From Isoetes taiwanensis (Eukaryota > Streptophyta > Lycopodiopsida > Isoetales > Isoetaceae): 64,000 nucleotides of DNA. Within the stretch, counting starts at the first letter, position 1. Every line of letters starts with the position of its first letter. The translations under genes were made by a program, and so were the position numbers. The DNA is taken from contig JAJEKV010000021.1 in assembly GCA_021234155.1 (NCBI GenBank), positions 19,405,881 to 19,469,880 on the forward strand, in the 5' to 3' direction. The notes beneath the pieces were generated by a model. It saw only the letters and a list, made by a program, of their open reading frames with translations. It was not told where the DNA came from and ran no database searches. Below are positions 33,110 to 45,075 of the stretch, piece after piece.

Positions 33110-33678
33110 TGTTAGTCCCAGTGCCTCACGGTACAGGACTATTCATGCATCTGACATGCACTGAGGTCAAGCTCAAGTATCCTCGATCCCACGGGTCAGC
33201 CATCAAAGGCCTCGCCAGAAGACCAAGCGGCAGACCCACGCAGTCAAAGCCCGTGGCGATCAACAAGAGGCGCCTCGGACAAGTGGCGACCCGTTACCGC
33301 GTCGGCGTCGGCATGATTCTAGGCACTTCAAGAGGCACCGCCAACATTCCAGAATCGGGCCTCCTTCCGTGAGTGGCACCGAGATCGGTCAGTGTCTATA
33401 TTGGGCCCAAGGCCATTGTACTATATATATGACTAGAGCTCGCACATGAGTTCTAGATGAGTTTAGTCTTGTCTCCTTTGGTTTTTCTCTCTATTGCGAG
33501 CTCATATATGTTCATCATTGATATCAAGGAAGCTTATCATTTTCCTCTCATTTGTTGTTTTCTTCTTCTTCTTCTCTTCTTGCAAATCCGTGACATAGTC
33601 CTCCGGACTCTCCCTGTTAGATCCGCGGGTCCTCACAGGGTCGCTGTCTTCCGGAGTTCCCGAACCCGGACCCAAACA
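33110..33678 (+). repeat. 5' LTR
   Basis: It starts TGTTAGTCCC and ends CCCAAACA. It matches 56891-57490 almost throughout, with many small indels. A TATA-like ACTATATATATGAC lies at about 33420. Confidence 0.85.
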
Positions 33679-33682
33679 ACGC

Positions 33683-33698
33683 TGTCGCCGCTGCCGGG
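33683..33698 (+). promoter_or_regulatory. Primer-binding site, tRNA-Asp type
   Basis: TGTCGCCGCTGCCGGG differs at two positions from the plant tRNA-Asp-complementary site TGGCGCCGTTGCCGGG that Athila/Tat elements use. It lies 4 bp after the LTR. Confidence 0.7.
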
Positions 33699-34966
33699 TC
33701 TGATTCCATCCTACTTTCTTTCATGCGCCATGTGCGTCCGTAATTTCGCGGAAGAACTCCTTTCTCAGCGGCCTCTGGCTTGGAGGCGCGTAGCATCAAG
33801 CGTCGAAGCTGACGGCGACATGTATGGATCGCTTATGACATAGAGGAGGCCATCGCCGGTCTAGGGCTTTCGGTCGGCGCCACCCACCCCTGGTGTCTGT
33901 CTCGTCCGGTTCCCAAAGCGTGCAAACATTGCTCACAACCTCGGTCCCCTCATCACTATCCGGGGAGCCTTATCAGGCTCAACCTTCTCAACCGTACTTT
34001 CATACCCACGAACGTGCCTACATCCATCATTCTTGGGCCATCGCCCTCTTCCTTCACAACCATCATCTCCACGGGGTGGGCACGGATATCCACCGCGTCT
34101 CCTTTCGCCTACCGAATAATATCCTTTCCCCACGTTTCCCCTTTGCCCTTCTGTTTACAACCTTACGGATCTCAAAACCAATGCTCGGCTACTTGGTTTC
34201 TCAGCCGCGATCACCCCTTCGCCGGGGTCCTTCGGGCACCATGCCACATCCAACTCAACCTCAATATCCTCACTATCTTGTTCTGTCGTCCAGCCCAAAG
34301 ACTTTCACATCTACCTTTCGGACTCTAAACCGACTTATCCCACCTTTGGCAACACGAAAGGCAAACCGTTAGACCAAAGTGCTCAGCCCACATGGAAGAA
34401 TTTGAGGCTCTAGCTGTCCTAAATGGTCATGCGCAACCTCAACTGAAATTCCACATCTTTTTCCACCACCCTGCGTGGCTCTCCTCATCAATGGCTCATG
34501 TCCAACAAAAAGCCATTGGAAACAAGATCGGTCCGAAATGAGAACTGCTTTGTCTCATTATGGAACCCGCGGATGATGATCAACTTTATCTCAAGCAACT
34601 CAATGAACTTCAACAAGAGCCCACGGAAATGCAGGGATTTTATGGATCGACTTCACATTACGCTAAGTAAGCTCAAGGAGTACCCCACACGAGCCCGATT
34701 TTGGTGCGGGTTTCTCAAGGACTTCCTCCGGCTATTCGACTCATGATCGAATACCAAGGCCCCAAGACTTTGGGTAGGAGCTATCGACCTTGTCAATCAC
34801 TCGTCAATGTTTCCTCCCGAGGCGTGGCTCTTCAAGAGCTCCCGTTCATTCCACTGTCATGGTTCCACAAACATTTGTCAAAGCCTCAACACGCTTAATC
34901 CAAATAAGTCAAATAACTGGTGCCATATTTGCAAATACCAAGGCCATTTGACAAATGAGTGCAACT
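33699..34966 (+). pseudogene. gag: Gag of the 24-kb gypsy locus, 5' part
   Basis: The first 600 bp is degenerate. From 34391 the gag is readable in shifting frames: MEEFEALAVLNGHAQPQLKF, QLNELQQEPTEMQGFYG and VSQGLPPAIRLMIEYQG. At 34942-34962 a clean zinc knuckle reads CHICKYQGHLTNEC (CX2CX4HX4C). The DNA transposon is inserted right after it. Confidence 0.65.
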
Positions 34967-34996
34967 AACAAGGTTTAAAATGAAACGCACTTATTT
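34967..34996 (+). repeat. Left terminal inverted repeat of the 8.8-kb transposon
   Basis: It begins AACAAGGTTTAAAATGAAAC and runs to ACTTATTT, matching the complement of 43721-43749. A local hairpin (AACGCACTT/AAGTGCGTT) sits at 34984-35009. Confidence 0.85.
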
Positions 34997-34999
34997 AAG

Positions 35000-36180
35000 A
35001 AGTGCGTTTGAAAGATTCCTTTATAAAAATTGGAAACTTGAAAAAAATGGACAAAATAGGGAGCAAAATAGATTGTTGAGCAAATAGCATTCGAAATACC
35101 CAAAAAAAAGCAACATTTTTGAAGCCTTTTCATTTTTTTAAGAAGGGCAAAAAAAAAAAAAAGCTTGTTTTGAGGGAGAGACATTACATTTTAAAACTCA
35201 TTAAGTATTTGTTGTTGAAAATAGAAGGAAATATAGTTTTGTGTTTTTGCAAGCTTAATATAAGTACTAAGAAAATCAAACATAGAGAAGAGAAAGAGTC
35301 TGAAATCATGAATCAAAAAAAGAATTGTTCTAATTAAGCATTGTTGAAGAGACAAAGTTTTCAGTTGAAAAATCTTCATCAAAATATATTGAAATTAAGT
35401 AGCACATAGATTACAATGAAAGATAGTTTAAAATCTTTGTCTGTATAAATTTATACTCTGAGGTGGCTCTTCCAGTCCACAGGACTCTCTCTCCCCTTAG
35501 GATCGGTGTCTCTTGTGAGGTTATAATAGCGAAGCGCCCTCTTCCTCGATTCCAATGGTGCAGTGCAGGCTGTTTCAAGCCGGCTCGTGCACCACGGGCT
35601 CAGTCGGCCGAACTCCACCTCCTCATTTCTTCTTCCCGTAAGTGGAGGTGGATTTACGTATATGTGCCTTTTACATCGCCAAACACCATTTTTTGCTCCC
35701 AATTCCTCGTTTTCATCGGGGAAAGGATTCACAAGAGCTTATCCCGGTCCCGATGAAACTTATTTTGTCGGGTCTATGTCGACGGAGACAACATTGCGCC
35801 CTTTAGGGGGCAAGCGGGCTGTGGTGCCCGAGCGAGAAAATGCGTCTAAGATCCAGTCCCTGTAGAAAACCATTGTATCAAATTATTAATAAGTCGCTGT
35901 GGCTTCGATATAGGACACCACAAATACTTTGTCATTAATGGGTCTCTTAATTTTTGCAAAACCGCCGGCGAAACGCATTGCGGAGTGAGTCTTTTCATTC
36001 TGGCATTATTAAAGTGAACCATGGTTTTTTTTGGCGCTCGCGTAAAACCCTATGTGAAAGTGCTCAAACAACTTACTAGCAGCGGACCACCACCATGACC
36101 CTTTAACGCTTGTTTTAAGCCACCTTAAACAAATACAACAATGAAATATTAGTAAAATAAAACAAGGAAAATAAGTTAGC
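35000..36180. other. Left part of the transposon, no gene recognised
   Basis: It is AT-rich to 35455, with one palindrome copy at 35442. The GC-richer stretch 35460-35870 has frames on both strands but no recognised domain. Confidence 0.4.
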
Positions 36181-36189
36181 TCAAGAGTG

Positions 36190-39100
36190 TGGCGGTATAA
36201 ATTTATACGGGGTTGCCTTACGGTATAAATTTATACAAGGGCCGCAACATTATAAATTTATCACAGACATTGCCTTGCTATATAAATTTAAACCTTAGGG
36301 CTGGTTGTGGTATAAATTTATCTGGAGTTACTAAAAAGAAAAGCGTTAAATGTTAAGCTTACCAAATCACGATTTTCAAAGCGGCATTATTGCATGACCC
36401 CATAGGTTTAAGCACCGACATTGTTTGTAGGTCCGAATGGAAAATGATGACCCTCCGTTAGCGTGATAAGGTGACTTCCTTCAGGGCCTTCCAAAAAGAG
36501 TGGACTTGCACGGCGCGGAAAGCCTCCTCGTCAAAGCTATCGCTTAATTTTGAAACCATAGGGAATATCTCGAATGCATAATGTGAAGTTTCGCTTCTCA
36601 AAAGTGTCCCCGGCCTGCGTGTAAATCACCCTCAACAACTTCTGTACATGCGGTCCGACCAAACGTTGTAAATCTTTTTCATAAGAAGTGTCCAAAGCCG
36701 CTAGTGGCGACCTCCTTTCCCTCGTTGGATTGCCTTAAGTCTCTCTCTTCCTTGGCCCCCACGAACCAGGTTAAAAAAATGGAGCCCCTTTTTTCTTGTT
36801 CTGCAGAAGAATATTGAGAAAAAGGCACAAACACGTAACATATTTTTAGCAAAACTTACCCGCTACTAAAGTTACAACATGCTCTCTAATGATACCATAG
36901 GCAGGTACAACTTGGGTAGAGAAGCTTGCACTCCTCCCACCCCTCTAGGTTTAGCCGCTTCATTAACTCGCCCTCGGCGGTGACAATGTCTTTTCGACTG
37001 CAAAGAGAAACATGTTGTAAGACCGTCAGAAAATGTAGAAGAAAGACGGCATTGCAAATGTGGCTTTACGCCTTAGCTTCCTTGGCCATTTCGTCTAATG
37101 TAAATTCCTTGGCCACGACTTTTTCCAAAAGGCGAACAAAAATTTCTTTTGTTTTTTCCCCTCAGAATCGCCCCGTGGTACAATGCTCATATTTTTCTCG
37201 TTTTAATTCTCCACCCTTTTTGGTTTTTTTCCTTCGGAGCTGGCTTGCTTTAAGCTCACCATCTTGAACATACAAAAATTTTTCTTGAAGATCCTTACAC
37301 CGTAAATGGACAAACGCCATTAGTTTAGTGTTGCTTAGCGTGAAGAGAATATGTTGCACAGTCTACTTTCTAAATAACACGAGGGTGTGTAGTCACGGTA
37401 TAAATTTATACCGTCCCGACACCTGCGGATAAATTTATACGAGCGACTTTAAACTGTGATAAATTTATACCAGGGATTAGGATCGGTATAAATTTATAAC
37501 GCGTCCTACCACCAGATAAATTTATCGGTATCCTACCACCTGTGATAAATTTATACCGCGATTAGGGATTCGGTATAAATTTATACCGTACGGTTACGCG
37601 CTGCAGAGACTATGTGATAAATTTTATACCGGGATTAGCCCAGACTACTGATAAATTTATACCGCCACTAGTCGTGGTGATAAATTTATATCGCCACACG
37701 GTATAAATTTATACCGTGCGAAGGCACTTGTAACCACGCTAAACATACTACAAAACATAGAAAGAAGAGCAGCTTCTTACTTGACCATCTCTGAATGCCA
37801 GCTGAAAGTAGTTATCGTATTGCTTTTATCGCCATAATGGGCTTCTTTATCATAGTCATAAGCCGAGGCAAGATCACACGCGGGGCTTCTCGAAGCTCCC
37901 GCAGCTTGTTCTTTTGCTTTTAAAATCCTCTCCATACATTTGTTTAAATTCCACGTTACTCACGGTGCATGAAACGGATCTTGTCTATTAAACTCATTTT
38001 AATCAAGTCATTGTTTAGATTATGACTCCGCGCAATGACTTTTGCTTCTTCATCTGTTACACCAATTATATATGTGCTTCAACGCGCTCTTCCACACTTC
38101 GTTCACGGCTTTCCTCTTTTGCTAGTTCTTTCCTTGCCTTGTAACTATGTGTGCCTCCAAGAACGTAGTATGTGTAATCTTCAAGTCACCTTCTTGTAAT
38201 CTTTTAGTTGGTTGTGACCGACTCTCGCCCCACCATAACAACTAGTGGCGACACATGGGCATGAGGATTTCTTCTCATTCTTTGTTTCAAAGATAGCCAC
38301 ATGTGCCGCGATCTGACTTCGGACCAGAGCACTTTCGACCCCATCTTCATTTTAGGTGGCCTCTTAATGGTGCTCAATGTCAAAGAAATAGTTTGCTTTA
38401 GCGGTTTAGTGTCATTCACCCGCTTGAGAATAGCACTTGATTTATCCGGGGGCTTCACAACAATATGCGCTCCAGAGCCTTCAAGAGCTTCTCGTTGACT
38501 CCTCTATAGTCAAAGCCTTTGTGCCTCTAGATTTCTTTTTTTTGTAGGAGCTGTGTATCTACTACGAGGGAATGCTTTCTACCCTTTCCCTTTGTTACCA
38601 CCTTTTGGTTCCTCTTCCTCTTCTTCTTCTACTTCCTCGTCCTTCTCTTCAAACTCTTGGGTTAGAGGGGTACCACAGACCTTTGACCAACTTTGTTTCT
38701 TCAAGAAAGCACAACCTGACATCAAAATGTCCACTATATCCCGTAATGCGTGGTTAAGTTAGGAAGATGACGGTATAAATTTATACGTGAAGACACTAAA
38801 CAACACTTACATGGCCACTCTTGTAATTGTCGATACCACGTACTCATGCACATCTTTGGGTTTGCACATGCTTATTCAAGCATTTTACTTTCAAGAACGT
38901 AGAAGACTTCCCCTTGTCATGCATGCACTTCATTAAGATTTCATCATCGACCTCTGTAGTAATAAGGTTGACAATTTCGCCTAGGGTAATAATCGTCACT
39001 CTTGTACTTGCCCTTCCCCGATTGATGACACAAGTAAAGGTGCGCTCGGTGGGTTTGCTCTCTCTTGCACCCCTCGTGGACGCATTTCACGCCCGGTCTT

Positions 39101-40212
39101 TCGATTCAGATATCGCGTGGCTCTATTGGTGCAGCCTTTGATGGTCGCCCCTTGTTTACAAACCCGATCTTGGGGCTGGAAAAGCGTAAAGAAGGCCATT
39201 TTTATGCAAGAACGCAGAACCTTTTCGACCTTTTTGTAACATAAAAACAAGAAAAATAGAGGCGAAAAGAGCATAAAATCTACACTAAATTATCACTTTA
39301 TTTGTGTTATTTAAGCTTAAAAACGCAAGAATATTACTGAAATATTAAGGTTTTTGACACTTCTTTAAGCACTAGACAACCAAGATTCCAAAATGGTTCT
39401 CGATGGGTTTTAATTTATACCGCCGAGCTAACGTAGTTTATAAATTTATAATCGAACTGGAATGTCACTTCAGATAAATTTATACCCGCTAGTGCTCGGC
39501 GGTATAAATTTATACCGTTCCCGCGTCGGTATAAATTTATACCGCAGGTGCTCGAGCGGTATAAATTTATACCGTTCCAGAACACAGTCGGTATAAATTT
39601 ATACCGCAGGGTGAAGCGGTATAAATTTATATCGATCGGTTTGGAACGGTATAAATTTATACCGCTCGAGACCTGCAGGTATAAATTTATACCCATCCGA
39701 ACTATATCGGTATAAATTTATAATCGATCGGTAATTCTCGGCAGAGTAAATTTATAACGCCATTCAGCGCAGATAAATTTATACCGATCCAGAACCATAT
39801 CGGATAAATTTATACCGCGGGCGCTTTACACGAAGCGCATTAAAACAAAAGAGAAACTAGAACAAAGACGTAGTAGACTTGCATTGGCCATGACAAGATA
39901 GACCCCGCATAGGCGTTGCCCAGAGCAAATGGGGGGGTATATAAAGTTTGACCGCGCCTTCGACCCGTGGCGCGATATAGAAAATAGGGTACGGCGCTTA
40001 AGTACCGCTAAGGCCGCCATATAGCGCTTCTCCATAAAGTTTTGTCACAAGTGTGCAGCGTGAGTTTTCAGATAAATTTATACCTTTCGTTCTATATTTG
40101 CCCTCCTCTTCAGATAAATTTATACCATCTCGTATAAATTTACTCTATACTGCCGCCTTAAGTTTTCTTCCCAGATAAATTTATACCAACTCAGTATAAA
40201 TTTATACCCCGT
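36190..40212. repeat. Dispersed 16-bp palindrome GGTATAAATTTATACC, about 37 copies
   Basis: Clusters lie at 36193-36325 (5 copies), 37396-37720 (11), 38771 (1), 39408-39830 (14) and 40070-40210 (5), plus one at 35442. About a third are the full palindrome, often extended to CGGTATAAATTTATACCG. Others lack one or two outer bases (GATAAATTTATACC). Spacers of about 15-30 bp are all different, so the motif itself is conserved, not a tandem unit. The 37.4-37.7 kb cluster lies in an intron of the minus-strand gene, and the 39.4-40.2 kb clusters lie between the two divergent genes. Confidence 0.95.
36370..39280 (-). pseudogene. Multi-exon minus-strand gene with a ParB-like stretch
   Basis: From the high coordinate: LGEIVNLITTEVDDEILMKC (about 38975-38830); LNHALRDIVDILMSGCAFLK with an acidic Glu run (38757-38577); HIVVKPPDKSSAIL (about 38470-38360). 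Then YTYYVLGGTHSYKARKELAK (38184-38100) and TDEEAKVIARSHNLNNDLIK (38060-37985). The last two have the G-G-x-H-xx-x-A and later 'ls.eeA..lA..hN...' layout of ParB/sulfiredoxin-like N domains. An exon ends at a GTAAGA donor near 37770. The next (37359-37162) reads TKLMAFVHLRCKDLQEKFLY, and more pieces follow to about 36400 (SYEKDLQRLVGPHVQKLL). Several frameshifts are present. The ParB link is my inference. Confidence 0.4.
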
Positions 40213-40253
40213 ATGGCTCGAGAGAAAAAGAACCTGAGCCTCAACTCCACGTC

Positions 40254-43200
40254 TTGGGCTTCCTCCTACAATGGCTTTCACACCTCCTCCAATTAACACG
40301 TGAAGTAGCATCAATATTCTACATCCTAACATTCCAACACCCGGCTTCTGTTGAGTTTACTCCGGCAAGACCACCTCGGCTTCCACCACCGGTTCAATTT
40401 ACTCCACCACACCACGCTCTCACGAATGTCGATGCCCCCCACCAATGCGTTTCACCCCACCTCAGGCTAGAGAGGTGGACTACCTCCTCCAATTCATTTT
40501 AGTAATTCGCCCATAGTCCGTAGGCTCCTCCCTCCCAGGCAAATCACACCAACTCCATCCATTTCGCTAAATGGTACTACAACAAGTGGGGCAGTCGGCC
40601 GACACGCAACTCTGTGTTCTGACGACGCTTGGGAGCTGGTCAACTACGTCACCGACCTCGATTACTTTTCGGAGGGAAAGCACCTCCCCAGGCCTTGCCC
40701 ACATCAAACCTCTCAGCATCTACAAGTACACCTCATGTTGATCTCTCAGACGAAGAAACACCTCATGTTGATGTCTCAGACGAGGACCTACCAAAGCCAC
40801 AAGACTCCATGTTCGAATTCAAAGCCCCTGCAAGTAAAAATCTGCAAAAAGCGTAACTTACACAAGGCGGCATGTACAACCGTTAGAAGAAAAGAAACTC
40901 ATGGACGAGGCTCACTTTGCGGGCAACACATACAAAGCAACGTTGTTCTCAACGTTGTTTGCTTTAAGATTGGACTAAAGGAATTGAGGTTGCTTCGTGA
41001 TAGTTACGGTTCAATGACTCTGCTAGACCAAGGGGCTATTTAGCCTTCAATATTAGGCGGATGATGGTGAGAAGTTTACTTTGACGGCCAGCTGGTGGCC
41101 AACTGCCCGTCCGTCCAAACGGCCTTCAAATTGATTCATGCTTTAGGCAGCAGACGACTTGACCGCCTGAAGAAAAGGCTTGACAAGAATCCAGGCATCA
41201 ATGACTACTGCCATTCAGGAGGCATAACCAGAATTCATGCTCTTCAATGTGTTTCCTGGATGGAAGGTTTCTTTAAGGAGTCTTGTGAGAAACTCCCCTA
41301 ACAGCCCTATGTACCACTTGAGTGACAATTTCACGAAACAAGAAGTCTAATGATAATTATAAGGAGATGTGTGTTGAGGTCGGAGAACGCTTTGTTCCGC
41401 TACTCTTACTTTCATCGTGCTTTCGGAAAAAAGAGTTTTCTCGCGTGGCCATTCCTAGAAAGCATAGGATGTCATTTTGTGCTACATGCTCTGAATTAAA
41501 AGCTCGGAGACAAAATGCAAGGACACTTCACACTAAAAGTAAGCTTCGGGACGTGTTCTTGCCTAGTTCTACTTAAAGTAGGTTCTTTCCTAAACATGTT
41601 TTCCTTTCGGATGCATTGAAGGAGCCTGAACAAGCCTGAGAGAACAACAATCTTTGGAAAGGAGAAAATTGACAAAACATAGGAAGAAAACCTTTGGAAC
41701 AACCACTCAACTACATATCGGTTGTTATTGATGGAATGGACAGGAAGAAGACCACCTACCACATTTTGTCAATGTGCCTAAGGATCTTCTTTGAAGAAGA
41801 TTTCATACATCCGCATGTTGTTGGTGCTATGGTATTTAATGGAAAACTATCTTGCAAGGCATTTTTGAATTATCCAAACATTCATGCTGATCCAAATCTC
41901 ACTATCACAATATTGAATAAGCTTCTTTCCAATCTAGAACATATCTGCTTGATTCTCAGATCTTCAAATTAGATAACACGACAAGGAAAAAAATAAGAAT
42001 CCGGGCGTTGTTTGCTTATTGTGCTTTATGCTAGTAGAGAAACAAATCTTCAAGAAGGTGAAGATTGGTTTCACCGCTTGTTGGTCATACACGCGACCAA
42101 ATTGATCGATGTTCAAGAGGTTCTCTAAACGTCTTTCGAAAAAAAAAGCTCTAAGCCACGCCAGCCATGATTGAGGTCATCCAAGATTCCTACAATCCTC
42201 GCCCGGACATCGAGTTATTGGAAGAAACTTATGATTTCAAGGAATGGATTTTTCGGAGAGATCAACTAGGTCTTGTGCTATTGAGCCCTTGAGAAACATT
42301 ACATTCCAAAGATCGATCAAAATTTCACTTGTAGATGGCAAGGCCATCTTACAAGGAAAGAAATACCACATCCTTGCGATTGGCGACCCAGACAGCAGTA
42401 TTCAATTCATTCGCAACATCCCCAATACTAGTTCCATGCTCTGCAGAGCAAATGCCTCTAAAAAGCTTGAAAGAAATCACAAAGAGTAAAAAGGAGGGAA
42501 GAGCATTTGACTCAAATAAATCATTGGATTGTATTGAGACAAGTATTGATCTGCTCTAACCACTTTGGGGAGGCAGATGCTTTATGGTGGCCTCAATTTT
42601 TTTCGAAAGAGCGTGACATGTTGCAAGCTTCATTACAAGGTCGAAGACCAGTTACATTCAACTGGCCATCTAGGCAAACCCTCCCTGTGCAAGTTGAGAA
42701 TCAAGAGGAACATGTAGAGATATTGGCTAGCTCAGATGAAGATGACAGAGTCATGTACACTGGCCCTAGGCGCCTGACACAACAAGTTGCTTTCGAGTAT
42801 CCGGTTGGGTCTCGAGATTGAGAAAGGAATGCTCATAGCTGTCCCGGTGATAATGATGAACGGGAGGCCATTACGGCTAGCTAAAAATCTTGGAGGTAAC
42901 AAGAGGATGGAATTCCCACTCAATTAAAAAGTGCACCTGGATGAGAACGATCACGCCAATGCTTTGATGGGGAGTTATACTTTGGAGATGGTAAAACAGA
43001 GTGGAAAGAGAGCTAAGTCCAAAGCAAGCTTTCTTTGTCATAGATCTAACTGAAGTAAAGGTTCTTGCATATGACTTTGTTCGATTGCTTTGCTAATAAG
43101 TTACGTATGGTCACTCAAACTTTAATAAGGTCGAAGATGTGGATTAGACAAACAAGCCAAAAGGTGGCAAAAAAGATGATGATGAAGACTCACTTGTAGA

Positions 43201-43280
43201 CGGTGAGGAAGAAGATGGATTCAGAGTACATGAAGTCTTGAGAGTGAAGTCGAGGATGAAGGCTCGAAAGTGATCGGGGA
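40254..43280 (+). pseudogene. DUF7869-type protein (copy 3), most complete, frameshifted
   Basis: An acidic N-terminus (40629-40856: VDLSDEETPHVDVSDEDLPK) is followed by a helical block (41095-41250: CPSVQTAFKLIHALGSRRL). The core comes next: YISVVIDGMDRKKT (Asp at 41730), KLDNTTRKK (Asp at 41972) and, in another frame, VGHTRDQIDR (42080-42109). After it come FQRSIKISLVDGKAILQGKK (about 42310-42365) and a WWPQFFSKERDM block near 42575. The C-terminal domain starts near 42790 (KGMLIAVPVI), and an acidic tail (DDDEDSLVDGEEEDGF) ends near 43270. Three conserved Asp positions would suit a DDD/E transposase; that is inference. At least five frame changes occur. Confidence 0.65.
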
Positions 43281-43720
43281 ATAAATGAGTCGAGAGGATG
43301 AGATGCATCTGATCTTGCTGCAAAATGTAAGTTTGTCCGATGACTCGAACATGTAAAGAACAGAAAGTCGGGGTGATGATTGTCCATCAAAATATCCTAT
43401 ATTTTTGACAATTTTGTTCATAATTTTGTACAATTTTCACAACCTTGAATATATCACTTCTTTGTCACTCTACTACCCTTGCTATTTTTTTATTGCCCCT
43501 TTTTTGCTACACTTTATAAAAGTAACTATTTTTGTTCTAGTTTAGGAGGATGAAAATTGCTATTTAAAATTTTTTGCACGAAAGTTATGTTCAATCAACC
43601 CCTCAAAAATGGTACCTAAATTACTTAAATTGTCTTTGTCACAAAAAAAATCTTAAAAATGGACTTTTTAAGGAATTTTAGGAATCTTTCAAAGATTCCT
43701 TTTGAAGTGTTTGTTCCGGC
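43270..43720. other. Right subterminal region of the transposon
   Basis: It is AT-rich and non-coding. A perfect 9-bp-stem hairpin GGAATCTTTCAAAGATTCC lies at 43681-43699, close to the right terminal repeat. Its TTTGAAAGATTCCT half also occurs near the left end at 35007-35020. Confidence 0.6.
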
Positions 43721-43749
43721 AAATAAGTCGTTTCATTTTAAACTTTGTT
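43721..43749 (-). repeat. Right terminal inverted repeat of the 8.8-kb transposon
   Basis: Its complement reads AACAAAGTTTAAAATGAAAC and on to ACTTATTT, matching 34967-34996. AACT follows directly. Confidence 0.85.
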
Positions 43750-43753
43750 AACT

Positions 43754-44275
43754 CCACCAATGGCCGCCTCATTGCAAGCGATGCAACATGTGCAATCATG
43801 CCACGGAAGAGTGCATTTTCGCACTCATCCCACACCGTTCGCAACAAAATGGTTTATCAAGTGCAAACCACACCTCGGCAACAATCGCACTATCGCCAGC
43901 CCACCGCCGGGTGCAACCCACCAACTCTATCGACGCGGGGAGCAACCACGGGGATCCAACCCCGTCCTCCTTTTGATCCTTCTAAAGCTCGGTGTTATCA
44001 CCGCCAAGAATGGGGTCATACCACCCACGGCGTGTCCTCAACTTCCACAAGTTCGTGTGCTTCACGGCACAAATCAGACCACATCGGTCCGCCTCACGGC
44101 TTACCAACTCTGGATTGCTAATGGCAAACAAGGCGAGACCAGTTCTTAAGAAGCCACCAAGGCGCCTCGGCAATCACGCTATCAACCAGCTCCACCAAAT
44201 CAACCTCAATTTGGATCAACAAGCACAAAGAGGAAATTTTCGGGCACTTAATCCTCCGGTCCGGTAGTCAAATTG
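43754..44275 (+). pseudogene. gag: Gag 3' part with further zinc knuckles
   Basis: Gag resumes after the transposon. A short knuckle-like RCNMCNHATEEC lies at about 43777-43812. CYHRQEWGHTTHGV, a CX2CX4HX4C knuckle with two Cys replaced, lies near 43993-44034. Between them the text is polar and Pro-rich. Frames differ by one nucleotide across the stretch. Confidence 0.6.
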
Positions 44276-44331
44276 GGTTGGTTTAGTTTCACGCCAGACC
44301 AAGGCATCACGTCCCTTGACCATTATTCCGA

Positions 44332-45075
44332 ATGGCACGCAACCTGCCTTTGCCGTTGACACCATTCCTCATGCGGACGAAAAAAAGGTACACTTTGCAC
44401 CGACTTGAAGAAGCTCATGCCACATGTCATGCCAAAAGTTCGCCAAAGCATTTTGAACCTCATGCAAGTGCTGGAAGGCCGCACATTGGCAAATGTTCAT
44501 GCCACCACCGAGCTCAACAAAGACAAGATACACCTTCCACATCTCAACCTCCACGCTCTCAAACGTATCCCAATATTGTTTGTAGGGTTGACTTACTCAA
44601 AGAAGTTCTTTGCTTCACTACCACGCACTCCCGCACCAGTGGAACCAGCAGATCCTTTTTCTCATGTGCCTCTAGAACTCCAAGAGGAGCTAGCCAAGAT
44701 CAAAATTCCTTTAAGCTTGGCAACCATTTTGAAACTCTGTCCTGCTCTCAAGGACCGATTACCACTCCTGTTTTTAGTTGGGGTGGCCTACCTCTACACC
44801 CCGGTCCATGCCACGGTGGGTAATCAACAAGTCAACCATGTTCAAATAGATGGAGGTAAGCGCGGTCAATCTCATCACGGATAAACTCCGCAAACAAATG
44901 GGCATCATACAACTCTTTCGTGCCCCATATGACATCAAGTTGGCTAATGGCCATATCAGCGACCTCAAGGCGTCACCTCTTCTTCACATCAACATCGGTG
45001 ATCTCAAAACTTCCCCATGGAATTTGGAGTTTGGAAAGGTGGCGAAGATCGAGGTGACTATGAAATGTTGGTAGA
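44332..45075 (+). pseudogene. Aspartic protease region of the 24-kb gypsy locus
   Basis: The frame 44405-44884 has a conserved pre-protease region (LQEELAKIKIPLSLATIL, LKLCPALKDRLPL). It leads to NHVQIDGG at about 44840, where a 1-nt shift passes to SAVNLITDKLRKQMGI (44850-45074). Together these show the D-x-G-S/A active loop. It would cleave the polyprotein. Confidence 0.65.

Larger units (their letters stand above)
34967..43749 (+). mobile_element. Candidate novel 8.8-kb TIR DNA transposon with DUF7869 gene
   Basis: The left end AACAAGGTTTAAAATGAAAC and the inverted right end AACAAAGTTTAAAATGAAAC match. They continue over about 30 bp (one mismatch, one indel) and again at TTTGAAAGATTCCT further in. 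AACT flanks both ends (34963-34966 and 43750-43753), a perfect 4-bp target duplication inside gag. The cargo is a minus-strand multi-exon gene, a divergent plus-strand DUF7869 gene, and arrays of one 16-bp palindrome. A 4-bp duplication fits the Sola superfamily among known groups, so this may be a Sola relative or something new. Confidence 0.8.

Noticed and set aside
38301-39141. Plus-strand frames over the minus-strand gene of the 8.8-kb transposon
   Set aside because: Minus-strand text is more protein-like, has splice-like sites and continues over several exons.
36190-40212. CRISPR array
   Set aside because: Repeats are perfect 16-bp palindromes with variable ends and irregular spacing, interleaved with exons in a plant genome. 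No cas genes are present.
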